Positions 22,319-33,041 of a DNA stretch of 46,822 nt are shown here, piece after piece. Position 1 is the first letter of the stretch. The number at the start of each line of letters is the position of its first letter. The notes under the pieces are model-generated. The model made no database searches. It had not been told where the DNA came from and worked only from the letters and a program-made list of their open reading frames with translations. The position numbers were made by a program, and so were the translations under genes. Source of the stretch: Eubacteriales bacterium (GTDB lineage: Bacteria; Bacillota; Clostridia; Christensenellales; UMGS416); assembly GCA_028693155.1 (NCBI GenBank), contig JAQUVY010000003.1, positions 6,195-53,016 of the forward strand, written 5' to 3'.

Positions 22319-23696
22319 AGAATACAGAACGATTACCGAGGTCGTGGGTCCCCTGATGCTGGTAGAAAACGTTTCCAACGTAAAATATTACGAGCTGGTG
22401 GAGATTGAGCAGGCCAACGGAGAGATCCGCGCCGGGCGCGTGCTGGAGATCGACGGCGATAAGGCGCTGGTGCAGCTGTTTGAGAGCTCTCAGGGGCTGC
22501 AGGCGTCCACCGCCAAGGCGCGCTTCCTGGGTCACGGCATCGAGCTGGGCGTTTCGCCTGAGATGCTGGGGCGGGTGTTCGACGGCATGGGCGAGCCCAT
22601 CGACGGCGGCCCCGAGATCATCCCCGAAAAGAAGATGGACATCAACGGCACGCCGCTGAACCCGGCGGCTCGCGACTATCCTTCGGAATTCATCCAGACC
22701 GGTATTTCGGCCATTGACGGCCTGAACACGCTGGTGCGCGGGCAAAAGCTGCCCGTGTTCTCCGGCTCGGGTCTGCCCCATGCAGAGCTTGCCGCGCAGA
22801 TCGCCCGCCAGGCCAAGGTGCTGGGCAGCGATTCCAAGTTCGCGGTGGTGTTTGCCGCCATCGGCATCACTTACGAAGAAGCTGATTTCTTTATCAGCGA
22901 CTTTAAGCGCACCGGCGCCATCGACCGCGCGGTGCTGTTTGTGAACCTGGCCAACGACCCCGCCATCGAGCGTATCGCCACGCCGCGTATGGCGCTGACG
23001 GCCGCCGAGTATCTGGCTTATGAAAAGGGTATGCACGTGCTGGTCATCATGACCGACATCACCAACTATGCCGAGGCGCTGCGCGAAGTATCCGCCGCCC
23101 GCAAGGAAGTGCCCGGACGCCGCGGTTACCCCGGCTATCTGTACACCGACCTGGCGACCATGTACGAGCGCGCCGGCCGCGTGGTGGGCAAGGAGGGCTC
23201 GATCACCCAGATCCCCATCCTCACCATGCCCGAGGACGACAAGACCCACCCCATTCCCGATCTGACGGGCTATATTACCGAAGGGCAGATTATTTTGTCC
23301 CGCCAGCTTTATAAGAAGGGCGTTACCCCGCCCATCGACGTGCTGCCCTCGCTGTCCCGCCTTAAGGATAAGGGCATCGGCAAGGGGCGTACCCGCGAGG
23401 ATCACGCCGATACCATGAACCAGCTCTTCGCGGCCTATGCCCGCGGCAAAGAAGCCAAGGAGCTGGCCGTCATTCTGGGCGACGCGGCGCTGTCCGACGA
23501 GGACAAGCTGTACGCCAAGTTCTCCGACGAGTTTGAGAAACGGTATGTTTCCCAGGGCTATCAGACCGACCGAGGCATTGAGGACACGCTCAATTTGGGC
23601 TGGGAGCTGCTGAAGATCCTGCCCCGCACCGAGCTGCGGCGTATCCGCGATGAATATCTGGATAAGTATCTCCCCGCCGACCAGGAAGAAAAGTAA
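22311..23696 (+). CDS. ntpB: V-type ATP synthase subunit B
   Basis: [58 protein letters not shown]. Confidence 0.98.
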   Translation: MLKEYRTITEVVGPLMLVENVSNVKYYELVEIEQANGEIRAGRVLEIDGDKALVQLFESSQGLQASTAKARFLGHGIELGVSPEMLGRVFDGMGEPIDGGPEIIPEKKMDINGTPLNPAARDYPSEFIQTGISAIDGLNTLVRGQKLPVFSGSGLPHAELAAQIARQAKVLGSDSKFAVVFAAIGITYEEADFFISDFKRTGAIDRAVLFVNLANDPAIERIATPRMALTAAEYLAYEKGMHVLVIMTDITNYAEALREVSAARKEVPGRRGYPGYLYTDLATMYERAGRVVGKEGSITQIPILTMPEDDKTHPIPDLTGYITEGQIILSRQLYKKGVTPPIDVLPSLSRLKDKGIGKGRTREDHADTMNQLFAAYARGKEAKELAVILGDAALSDEDKLYAKFSDEFEKRYVSQGYQTDRGIEDTLNLGWELLKILPRTELRRIRDEYLDKYLPADQEEK

Positions 23697-23708
23697 GGGG
23701 GTCCGGAC

Positions 23709-24341
23709 ATGGCAATCATGCAGGTAAACCCCACGCGCATGGAACTTTCCCGCCTGAAGAAGCGCCTGCAAACCGCTTCGCGCGGGCATAAGCTCCTCAA
23801 GGATAAGCGCGATGAAATGATGCGGCGGTTCGTGATGTTTGTGCGGGAAAATCAGGAGCTGCGCCGGTCGGTAGAGGCACAGGTGGAGGCGGCGCTGAAG
23901 GACTTTTTGATGGCGCGCTCCTCGCTGAGCGCCCAGGCTTTGGAGGAAGCGGTGCTTTACCCCTCCCGCAAGGCCGAGGTCGCCGTGGAGCGGCGCAACA
24001 TCATGTCGGTGGAGGTGCCGGGCTTTACCCTCAGCGGGGAAGAAAGCGGCGTCATCCATCCCTATGGCATTCTGGACACCTCGGGCGAGCTGGATCAGGC
24101 GCTGCTGGCGCTGAACGCCGCGCTGGAGCAAATGGTGAAGCTGGCCGAAAAAGAGAAGGCCTGCAACATGCTGGCCGACGAGATCGAAAAGACCCGCCGC
24201 CGGGTCAACGCGCTGGAATATGTCATGATCCCCCAGCTGGAGGAGACCATTTCCTACATCACCATGAAGCTGGAGGAGAACGAGCGCGCCAATTTAACGC
24301 GGCTGATGAAGGTCAAGACCATGCTGGCCGAGGGAAAATGA
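23709..24341 (+). CDS. ntpD: V-type ATP synthase subunit D
   Basis: NPTRMELSRLKKRLQTASRGHKLLKDKRDEMMRRF. Confidence 0.96.
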   Translation: MAIMQVNPTRMELSRLKKRLQTASRGHKLLKDKRDEMMRRFVMFVRENQELRRSVEAQVEAALKDFLMARSSLSAQALEEAVLYPSRKAEVAVERRNIMSVEVPGFTLSGEESGVIHPYGILDTSGELDQALLALNAALEQMVKLAEKEKACNMLADEIEKTRRRVNALEYVMIPQLEETISYITMKLEENERANLTRLMKVKTMLAEGK

Positions 24342-24377
24342 CGGGACGGAATGCAACCCACCGGGACACAATATGTC
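24342..24377 (+). promoter_or_regulatory. Candidate CggR-type tandem operator upstream of gap
   Basis: CGGGAC-N6-caac-N4-CGGGAC-N6-TGTC; 20-bp repeat register; perfect GGGACA-caata-TGTCCC palindrome at 24363-24379. Confidence 0.6.
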
Positions 24378-24389
24378 CCAAAGAAGCGG

Positions 24390-24419
24390 TTGCAATTTGT
24401 GCCGGAAATTGGCTATAAT
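24390..24419 (+). promoter_or_regulatory. Sigma-A-type promoter of gap
   Basis: TTGCAA-18-TATAAT. Confidence 0.7.
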
Positions 24420-24437
24420 ACAAGTATTGCAGCGTAG

Positions 24438-25490
<1,053 letters not shown>

Positions 25491-25514
25491 AAAAACGCAT
25501 AGCAACGCATTTTT

Positions 25515-25550
25515 GTGCCTCTTCCTTTTGGGAGGGGCACTTTTTGTTTT
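25515..25550 (+). terminator. Intrinsic terminator after gap
   Basis: gtgcctcttcc-ttttg-ggaggggcac-tttttg. Confidence 0.8.
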
Positions 25551-25578
25551 CCGCGAAATTTGACGGCGCGAGGCCAGC

Positions 25579-26022
25579 GTGTTAAAATTCTACCGAAATT
25601 ATATCTTTCATTTTTGTAAGGAAAGCCGGGGAGAGGCATCAGTGGAAACGGTCAATGTGGACTATCATCAGATCCTGTCGTTAAACGGAGACGGCATTAC
25701 TTATGTGGATGAACAGGGGGAGAAGGCGTTTTTGTCCTTTGCGGACAGCAAGGCCTGTTGGGTGGACTGCGCCCAGCGCAACTGGCGAGGCGATCCGGGC
25801 AGCGCGGATTGGAGCGCCAGCCGCTGCGTGTGTGAGAGTATCAGCGCCGCCGATCCCATGTATTACCAATTTTACGGGGAGCATCCCCTGCGCGTGACGT
25901 TCGACGCCCACCGCAGCTGGTGGAGACGGATGCTGGCCATCCCGCCGGCCACGATTCTGCCCTTTCGTGATCTGGAGCGGCGCATTGAAAAAGCCGGTTG
26001 GAGCGTTTTTCACATCGCGTGA
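25579..26022 (+). CDS. Hypothetical protein (start uncertain, possibly 25642)
   Basis: Open frame with in-frame alternatives; no recognised family. Confidence 0.45.
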   Translation: MLKFYRNYIFHFCKESRGEASVETVNVDYHQILSLNGDGITYVDEQGEKAFLSFADSKACWVDCAQRNWRGDPGSADWSASRCVCESISAADPMYYQFYGEHPLRVTFDAHRSWWRRMLAIPPATILPFRDLERRIEKAGWSVFHIA

Positions 26023-26030
26023 GCGGAGCG

Positions 26031-27000
26031 GGGCGAGTCCTCCTCAGGGCAATTGGTACCGAAAAGAACTTCCGCAAGGGATTGCATCCCTACCCAGGGC
26101 CGCTCCAGCGGCAATCACGGGAGCGGCGCAGGAAGAAGAATGCAAAGGCTCCCCAAGGGATGGTATCCCTTGACCTTTTCATCGTGGAGGAGCTGCTTTG
26201 ACGATCGGGGTATCGTTCCCGAGGGCAGGCGGGCTGCGGCGTACTCGTTCTTCAGCATCAGCGTCAGAAAAAACTCTTGGTTGCCCTCGCGCCTTGCCGC
26301 CGCCTCTCGGAATACCTACGGTGTTCCTGCCGGCATCAGTGTCAGAAAAAACTCTTGGTTGCCCTTGCGCCTTGCCGACGCCTTTCGGAACACCTGCGGT
26401 GTTCCTTTCGGCATCAGTGTCAACAGGAACTCTTGACTGCCTTCGCGTTTCGCCGTAGGCGAAACGCTCCCGGGGTGTCCCCAGACGGGAGGGGGAATGG
26501 GGGTCGCCAGGGGGATTTGGGGGACGCGTCAAACCAGTGCCGCCTCAGCGGCACTGGCAGTTGAAATGCCTAGAAGCCCAGCGCAGTGTTGCTGCCTTGG
26601 CAACAATCACGGGAGCGGTGATACAACAACGTCCCCCAATCCTAGTGTTTCGCCTGCGCCGAAACACGGCTCGCGCGGAAGCGGTTGGGCATTCCACAGG
26701 AATGCCCAAATAGCGGACGCGCTTGCAGCACTTGGTTTGCTTCCGCACAAGGGTTTGCCCCCGCCGGAGGCGAACATCCCTCCGGGCAGTTGATGCCAAG
26801 GGAAAACCCCGCAAGGGATGGTATCCCTTGACCCTTTCATCGTGGAGGAGCTGCGTGGGCGGCTAACGCATCACTCCCGAGGGCAGGCAGCGTGCGGCGA
26901 ACTTGTCGCTTTCTCACAAGCCCAATGGCTAAGGATAACCGCTGAACTTTTTATGTACCTGTGAAGGGGTTCAAGGGGCGCCTGCCCCTTGGGAAACTTA
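26031..27000 (-). repeat. Mosaic intergenic repeat locus R4, minus orientation (D-C-A-78bp array-C-partial A)
   Basis: Reverse complement matches R1, R2 and R3 modules in the same order. Confidence 0.9.
26250..26440 (-). repeat. 78-bp tandem repeat array, about 2.5 units, inverted relative to 931-1255
   Basis: catcag(c/t)gtca recurs at 26256, 26334, 26412 (78-bp period); hairpins GGAATACC-tac-GGTGTTCC and GGAACACC-tgc-GGTGTTCC. Confidence 0.9.
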
Positions 27001-27116
27001 TCCCTCTGTGGCGAGGGGCTTTGCGGTTACACTTTATTTTCAAAATAGATAGGAAACGGTTACGCCGTATATTTCCATGAAACAAGAAATAAACCAAGGA
27101 TTAACTTGATCTCTGT

Positions 27117-27139
27117 AAAATAATGGTAATCATTATTTT
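27117..27139. promoter_or_regulatory. Fur-family-like operator immediately upstream of vanY-like gene
   Basis: AAAATAATG-gtaat-CATTATTTT, perfect 9-bp arms; 16 of 19 match to GATAATGATAATCATTATC. Confidence 0.55.
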
Positions 27140-27150
27140 GCGGGGGTTTT

Positions 27151-27969
27151 ATGAAAATACACCTAAAAAACGGGCAATATGTGTGGAACCCATTGAAAAC
27201 AATCAGCGTGGGGATGTTTTTGTTGTGCTTGGGCGGCGCGGCGTTTGCCGCGGTTTCCTTCCTGGAGCCGGGAACTGTTGCGGATGCGCCGGTCAGCGTG
27301 CAAAAGGCAACCCCCACGCGCGGCACGGCGGCCGTACCAACGCCGGCACCGACGGCAACGCTTCCAAAAAAGAAAAAAGAGGATTACGCGTTGACGCTGG
27401 TCAATACGGATCACCCCATGCAGGAAGAGCCGCAGGAGCTGGTTGCCATTTGCGACCGGTTTTGTGATGCGCCCTGCACGCTCAAAAGCGATGAAATGCG
27501 CGCCAACGCGCAAGCGGTGGATGCGCTTGGGGAAATGCTGCGGGCGGCACAGCGCGATGGGGTGCAGGATTTTACTGTGCAAAGCGCCTACCGCGGTGCG
27601 GAGTATCAGGCGCAGTTGTTCGATGCTCAGGTGAACAAGCTGATGGAGCAGGGCATGAGCAGCGACCGCGCCCAAAGAGAGGCGGCCACCACCGTGGCGC
27701 TGCCCGGGTGCAGCGAGCATGAGACCGGGCTGGCCTTTGATCTTCTCGCGCAGGGGGTCAACGATCTGTGGGCGTTTGAGGGCACGCCGCAGGAGCAGTG
27801 GCTGAACGCGCATTGCTGGGAATATGGCTTCATTCTGCGTTTTCCCAGAGACAAGGAGCAAAGCACGGGCATTGCCTGCAAACCCTGGCATTTTCGCTAT
27901 GTGGGCAAAAGCGCCGCGCGGGAGATGCACGAAAGCGGGCAGTGCCTGGAAAAATATCTGGCGGATTGA
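27151..27969 (+). CDS. VanY-type D-alanyl-D-alanine carboxypeptidase, membrane anchored
   Basis: N-term TM; FTVQSAYRGAEYQAQLF, PGCSEHETGLAFDL, EYGFILRFPRDKEQSTGIACKPWHFRYVG. Confidence 0.93.
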   Translation: MKIHLKNGQYVWNPLKTISVGMFLLCLGGAAFAAVSFLEPGTVADAPVSVQKATPTRGTAAVPTPAPTATLPKKKKEDYALTLVNTDHPMQEEPQELVAICDRFCDAPCTLKSDEMRANAQAVDALGEMLRAAQRDGVQDFTVQSAYRGAEYQAQLFDAQVNKLMEQGMSSDRAQREAATTVALPGCSEHETGLAFDLLAQGVNDLWAFEGTPQEQWLNAHCWEYGFILRFPRDKEQSTGIACKPWHFRYVGKSAAREMHESGQCLEKYLAD

Positions 27970-28076
27970 CCCCGACAAACGGTTTCCTCCCTTGACAGCC
28001 AATAGGAAAAAAGCTACTCTTAAAGTGTATATTCGGCGCGCCGTAAGGCCCGAAGAAAACGCGAAGGAGTGACGCC

Positions 28077-30356
28077 ATGAAGACTATTTTCAACATCCAT
28101 CCGTGGAAGCTGATCGAGACCCAACTGCATCGGGAGGATATGCGCCTGAGCGAATCCCTTACCTCCACCGGCAACGGTTATATGGGAATGCGCGGCAACT
28201 TTGAGGAGAAATATACCGGAGACAGCCACCGCGGCACCTATATCGGCGGCGTGTGGTTTCCCGATAAAACCCGCGTGGGCTGGTGGAAAAACGGCTACCC
28301 GCTGTATTTTGGCAAGGTCATCAACGCGGTCGATCTCATCGAGCTGGGTGTGAGCATTGACGGCCAGCCGTTGGATCTGGGCGTGGCCGAAGTGAAGGAT
28401 TTTTATCGCGAGCTGGACATGGAAACGGGCATTTTGCTGCGCCGTGCCACGGTGAAGCTGGCAAAGGGCGAGGTTGCCATCGAGGTGGAGCGCTTTTTGT
28501 CGGTGGTGCGCCGTGAGCTGCTGGCCATCCGCTACCGCGTAACGCCCTCCTTTGATGCCAAGGTGACCTTTACCCCGGCGCTGGACGGCAATGTGCGCAA
28601 CGAGGATTCTAACTACGACGAGACCTTCTGGGACATGCTGGATCAGAAGCAGGCGGGCGATGCGCTGTATGTGCTGACCAAGACCAAGGAAAACCCCTTT
28701 GGCACGCCGCGCTTTGCCGTGTGCGCCGCCATGCGGGCGGATAGCTGCTGCGGAGAAAAGGCAGCGGCCGTCATCGCTGCCGGCCGGGTGGAGCAGACCT
28801 CGACGCTGTGCGTGCCTGCCGGCAAGACCGCGCATATGGTCAAGCTGGTCGCGGTCACCACCTCCCGTGATCATGAAGAAACCGAGCTGACCGGCAAGGC
28901 GCTGACCGTTTTGGACGAAGCCGCAGCGGCGGGCTATGACGCGCTGCGCGCCGAGCAGGCCGCCGCGTGGAAGGAACGCTGGGCGCAGGCCGATGTGCAG
29001 ATTGCCGGTGACGACGCTGCGCAGCAGGGCATCCGCTTCAACCTCTTTCAGCTTTTCTGCACCTATTACGGCGACGACGCCCGCCTGAACATCGGGCCCA
29101 AGGGCTTCACCGGCGAAAAATACGGCGGTGCCACCTATTGGGATACGGAGGCTTACTGCCTGCCCATGTATATGGCCGTGGCGCAGCCCGAGGTGCCCCG
29201 CAACCTGCTGAAGTATCGCTATCAGCAGTTGGAGGGCGCGTATCATAACGCCCGCGAGCAGGGGCTGGACGGCGCGCTTTATCCCATGGTCACCTTCAAC
29301 GGCATCGAGTGCCACAACGAATGGGAGATCACCTTTGAGGAGATCCACCGCAACGCGGCCATCGCCTACGCCATCTTCAACTATGTGACCTACAGCGGCG
29401 AGACCGATTATCTGCACGATTACGGCATTGACGTGCTGGCGGGCATCGCCAAGTTCTGGGCGTCCCGCGTGCACTATTCTCAGCGCAAGGGTCTGTATAT
29501 GATCCACGGCGTCACCGGCCCCAACGAGTACGAGAACAACATCAACAACAACTGGTACACCAACCGCATGGCCAAGTGGTGCCTGGAATATACGGCAGAG
29601 GTTGCCGAAACCTACGCCGCCGACCGCCGGGAAGAGCTGGGTCTGACCGATGCTGTGCTCAACAACTTCCGCACCATCGGCGAAAAAATGTATCTGCCCG
29701 AGGACAAAGAGCTGGGCATCTTTGTGGCGCACGACACATTCCTGGATAAGGATCTGCGCCCCGCGGCTTCCCTCACGCCCCAAGAGCGCCCCATCAACCA
29801 GAAGTGGTCCTGGGATCACATCCTGCGCTCCTGCTTCATCAAGCAGGCCGACACGCTGCAGGGCATGTGGACGCTGGGACATCTCTACGATCTGGAGACC
29901 AAGCGCCGCAACTATGCGTTTTATGAGCCTTTGACGGTGCATGAATCCAGCCTGTCGCCCTGCGTGCACTCCATCCTGGCCGCCGAGATTGGCCTGGCCG
30001 ACAAGGCGGTGGAGATGTATCAGCGCACTGCCCGGCTGGATCTGGACAACATCAACAACGACACCAACGATGGCTGCCATATCACCTCCATGGCCGGCAG
30101 CTGGCTGTCCATCGCCCAGGGCTTCGCGGGCATGCGCACGGTGGAGGGTCTGAGCTTCGCGCCCATGCTGCCCGAGTGCTGGCAGAGCTACAGCTTTAAG
30201 ATCAACTACCGCAGCCGCCGCATTGAGATTTTGGTGGAGCGCGAAACTGTGACGCTGCGCCTGCTTTCGGGCGAGCCGGTGGCGCTGAAGCTGTACGGCG
30301 AGGATGTTTTGCTGGAGAAGGAAACGGTGCGTCCCATTGGGGAGGTAGGCAAATGA
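28077..30356 (+). CDS. GH65 family glycoside phosphorylase (maltose/kojibiose/trehalose phosphorylase-like)
   Basis: TGNGYMGMRGNFEE, TYWDTEAYCLPMY, LKYRYQQLEGAYHNAREQG, VTGPNEYENNINNNWYTNRMA, KQADTLQ. Confidence 0.93.
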   Translation: MKTIFNIHPWKLIETQLHREDMRLSESLTSTGNGYMGMRGNFEEKYTGDSHRGTYIGGVWFPDKTRVGWWKNGYPLYFGKVINAVDLIELGVSIDGQPLDLGVAEVKDFYRELDMETGILLRRATVKLAKGEVAIEVERFLSVVRRELLAIRYRVTPSFDAKVTFTPALDGNVRNEDSNYDETFWDMLDQKQAGDALYVLTKTKENPFGTPRFAVCAAMRADSCCGEKAAAVIAAGRVEQTSTLCVPAGKTAHMVKLVAVTTSRDHEETELTGKALTVLDEAAAAGYDALRAEQAAAWKERWAQADVQIAGDDAAQQGIRFNLFQLFCTYYGDDARLNIGPKGFTGEKYGGATYWDTEAYCLPMYMAVAQPEVPRNLLKYRYQQLEGAYHNAREQGLDGALYPMVTFNGIECHNEWEITFEEIHRNAAIAYAIFNYVTYSGETDYLHDYGIDVLAGIAKFWASRVHYSQRKGLYMIHGVTGPNEYENNINNNWYTNRMAKWCLEYTAEVAETYAADRREELGLTDAVLNNFRTIGEKMYLPEDKELGIFVAHDTFLDKDLRPAASLTPQERPINQKWSWDHILRSCFIKQADTLQGMWTLGHLYDLETKRRNYAFYEPLTVHESSLSPCVHSILAAEIGLADKAVEMYQRTARLDLDNINNDTNDGCHITSMAGSWLSIAQGFAGMRTVEGLSFAPMLPECWQSYSFKINYRSRRIEILVERETVTLRLLSGEPVALKLYGEDVLLEKETVRPIGEVGK

Positions 30357-31009
30357 GCAAGCAGCCCCAAGGCATGATCTTCGATCTGGACGGTGTGCTG
30401 GTGGACACGGCCAAGTATCATTACCTGGCCTGGCGCCGCCTGGCGGCCGAGCGCTTTGACCTGGACTTTACGCCCGAGGATAACGAGCAGTTCAAGGGCG
30501 TCAACCGCGTGGCGTGCATGAATATCCTGTGCAAAATGGCGGGGGTTACCCTGCCCGCCGAGGAGTTTGACGCGCTGGCCACCAAGAAGAACAACTGGTA
30601 TATCGAGTATGTGAAGCAAATGACGCCGGATGAGGTGCTGCCCGGTGCGCGGGAATTCGTGCAGGCCTGCCGCGGCGCGGGGCTGAAGACGGCCATCGCG
30701 TCGGCCAGCAAAAACTGCGCGCTGGTGCTGGAGCGTACGGGCATTGCGCCGCTGTTTGACGAGGTGGTGGACGGGACCTCCGTCACCCGCGCCAAGCCCG
30801 ATCCCGAGGTGTTCGTCACGGCGGCGAACCGGCTGGGGCTGCCCTGCGATGTCTGCGTGGTATTTGAGGACGCGCAGGCCGGGTTAGACGGTGCGGCGGC
30901 CGGCGGCATGCGCAGCGTGGCCATCGGCAAGCCCGAGGATCTGACGGGCTATACCCTCATCGCGCCTTCGCTGGCACAGGTCAGCGTGGAGCAGATCAAG
31001 GCCATGTGA
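30353..31009 (+). CDS. pgmB: Beta-phosphoglucomutase
   Basis: GMIFDLDGVLVDTAKYHYLAWRRLA; VVFEDAQAGLDGAAAGGM; ATGA overlap with GH65. Confidence 0.95.
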   Translation: MSKQPQGMIFDLDGVLVDTAKYHYLAWRRLAAERFDLDFTPEDNEQFKGVNRVACMNILCKMAGVTLPAEEFDALATKKNNWYIEYVKQMTPDEVLPGAREFVQACRGAGLKTAIASASKNCALVLERTGIAPLFDEVVDGTSVTRAKPDPEVFVTAANRLGLPCDVCVVFEDAQAGLDGAAAGGMRSVAIGKPEDLTGYTLIAPSLAQVSVEQIKAM

Positions 31010-31024
31010 TCCATAAATGAACAA

Positions 31025-31060
31025 GAGCGGGGGCGGACGGCAAGTCCGCTCCCGTTTTTT
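31025..31060 (+). terminator. Intrinsic terminator after pgmB
   Basis: GCGGGggCGGAC..GTCCGctCCCG-tttttt. Confidence 0.8.
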
Positions 31061-31075
31061 ACAAAGGAGATTAAA

Positions 31076-31618
31076 ATGGAATTTCGGCTGTATAAACCCG
31101 GCGGGTGCCCGCGGGAGCAGGCGGCGCAGGCCGTTGCCTTGCTGGACGACGCATGGCCGCCCAAAAAGCCGGGCAGCACCGTGCTGATGCCCGGCGCGTA
31201 TATTTTGCTGGGGCTGGAAGGAGAGCGCGTGGTGTGCCACGCGGCGCTGGCGCAGGCGCAGGGGACGCTGGGCGGTGAAGCCGTGGCCTTTGCGGGGCTG
31301 TGCGAGGTGACGGTGGCAAGGGGCGCCCGGGGGCATGGGGCGGCGCGCGCGTTGGCCACCCGCGCCCGGCAGGAGATGTCTTTGCTGGGCGAAGCGGCGG
31401 TGTTCACCTGCGCGCCCGGGCTCCCGGCGTTATATCAGGCGGCGGGGTTCTCTTACCGGCCGCATTTGGTGCTGGTGGGCGGAACAAAGGAAAAGCCCCT
31501 GCGCAGCGAGACGCTGGGGCTGTGTGTGATGGCGGAGGCACTTTCTCCCGCGGCGCGGCGGCTCGACCTGACTCAGGGAGAGATCCTGCTGCCGCTGGGA
31601 GAGGGAAAATTGTGGTGA
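31076..31618 (+). CDS. GNAT-like N-acetyltransferase
   Basis: LCEVTVARGARGHGAARALATRARQEM acetyl-CoA binding region. Confidence 0.65.
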   Translation: MEFRLYKPGGCPREQAAQAVALLDDAWPPKKPGSTVLMPGAYILLGLEGERVVCHAALAQAQGTLGGEAVAFAGLCEVTVARGARGHGAARALATRARQEMSLLGEAAVFTCAPGLPALYQAAGFSYRPHLVLVGGTKEKPLRSETLGLCVMAEALSPAARRLDLTQGEILLPLGEGKLW

Positions 31619-31640
31619 GCGTCCTTGACAGGGCGGAGCC

Positions 31641-33041
31641 TCAGGTCGCGGCATCCTTTTCGCAGTCGGGGAGCAGCGCCATGTTTTTTGTTGCGATTCG
31701 CTTCATGGTTTTGTAGGACAGCAAGCAGATCAGCAGGGTAAACACATCCGCAATCGGCTGAGATAAATAGATCCCCCAGATACCCCAGACCTTTGGCAGA
31801 AGCAGGATCGCCGGGATGTAAAACAATCCCTGACGGATGGTGGAAAGGAACAGGCCGTACCGCGACGAGCCGATCGTCTGAAAGGTAATGGTCATCATAT
31901 AGCACAGGCCAAACGCGGGATACAGCAGCACCTGAGAGATCAGCAGGCGGGAACCGTACTCCACGATCGCCGGATTTCGGTTAAACAGCATGATCAGGGG
32001 CGACGAAAGCAGGATATAAATCACCTCCACGATCACCGTCAGCAGAAGCGTGGCTTTCATGGAAAACCGTGCGCAATCGTGAAACCTGTTTTCGTTTTTG
32101 GCCCCAAAGGCATAGGCCGCCACGGGCTGGTAGCCCTGCATAAAGCCCATGATCACGTAGCAGCCGATCAAGATCAATCGCTGCACGATGCCGTATGCCG
32201 CAATGATAAAATCGCTGTCAGGCAGCGCCGAGGCTGCAACGTTGGTCAGAGAGGTTGCCACGGCCAGGCAAATTTGGATGACCGCGGTGGGAACGCCGAT
32301 CAAAATGACTTCCTTGAAAAGCCGGACGGCCGGTTTTACAAATTTCACCGCCACCTTGATGAGAGAACGCCCGCTGGCATAGAACCAAACCAGGATGGCC
32401 AGCGTTACAAACTGGGAGAGGGTCGTTGCCAGCGAAGCGCCCTCCACGCCCATGCCCAGCCCCCAGCCAAACATGAAAATCGGGTCAAGGACGATGTTCA
32501 GCAGGGCACCGGCCACAACGGAGACGGTGGTGATCTTTACGGAGGATTCCGCCCTCGCGGCGCAGTTGAGGCACTGGGCAGGGAGATTGAACAGGGCGGC
32601 GATGAACATCCAAAAGGCGTAGTCCTTCGCTTGGGGCAATACGGCATCGGAGGCGCCAAACGCACGAAGCAGCGGTTCCATGAACACAAGGCCGCCCACG
32701 CACAGCACGATGCCAACCCCGGCAGACGCGGCAACAATGGTGGAAACGGTGGTGCTGGCGCCCTTTTTATCCCCGGCTCCCAGCTGCCTGCCCGCCAGCA
32801 CCGCCGCGCCCGCCGCAAAAATGTTTTCAATGGATACAAAAATTAACAGCAGCGGAAGGGTCACGCCCACTGCCGCCAGCGCGCTTTCGCTGCCCAAAAG
32901 GCCGATATAGGCCGTGTCAACGATGTTGTAAACTGCTTTGGCCAGCAGCGCCAGGGTCGCGGGGATCGCAAGCTTCACAATGGCCTGCGATGGCTTGACC
33001 TGCGACAAAAGGGATTCCTTTTGCGTTTCCATGTTCATCAT
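31641..33041 (-). CDS. MATE family efflux transporter
   Basis: Multi-TM; AIPATLALLAKAVYNIVDTAYIGLLGSESALAAVGVTLPL, GFMQGYQPVAAYAFGAKN. Confidence 0.93.
   Translation of the reverse strand: MMNMETQKESLLSQVKPSQAIVKLAIPATLALLAKAVYNIVDTAYIGLLGSESALAAVGVTLPLLLIFVSIENIFAAGAAVLAGRQLGAGDKKGASTTVSTIVAASAGVGIVLCVGGLVFMEPLLRAFGASDAVLPQAKDYAFWMFIAALFNLPAQCLNCAARAESSVKITTVSVVAGALLNIVLDPIFMFGWGLGMGVEGASLATTLSQFVTLAILVWFYASGRSLIKVAVKFVKPAVRLFKEVILIGVPTAVIQICLAVATSLTNVAASALPDSDFIIAAYGIVQRLILIGCYVIMGFMQGYQPVAAYAFGAKNENRFHDCARFSMKATLLLTVIVEVIYILLSSPLIMLFNRNPAIVEYGSRLLISQVLLYPAFGLCYMMTITFQTIGSSRYGLFLSTIRQGLFYIPAILLLPKVWGIWGIYLSQPIADVFTLLICLLSYKTMKRIATKNMALLPDCEKDAAT

Noticed and set aside
22176-24131. 651-aa minus ORF antisense to subunits B and D
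   Set aside because: Same reason: shadow ORF of well-identified plus-strand genes.
28020-30080. 686-aa minus ORF antisense to GH65
   Set aside because: Shadow ORF; the plus strand encodes an unambiguous GH65 enzyme.
28077-31009. GH65-pgmB as a novel pathway
   Set aside because: Phosphorylase plus beta-phosphoglucomutase is a well-known disaccharide phosphorolysis pair.
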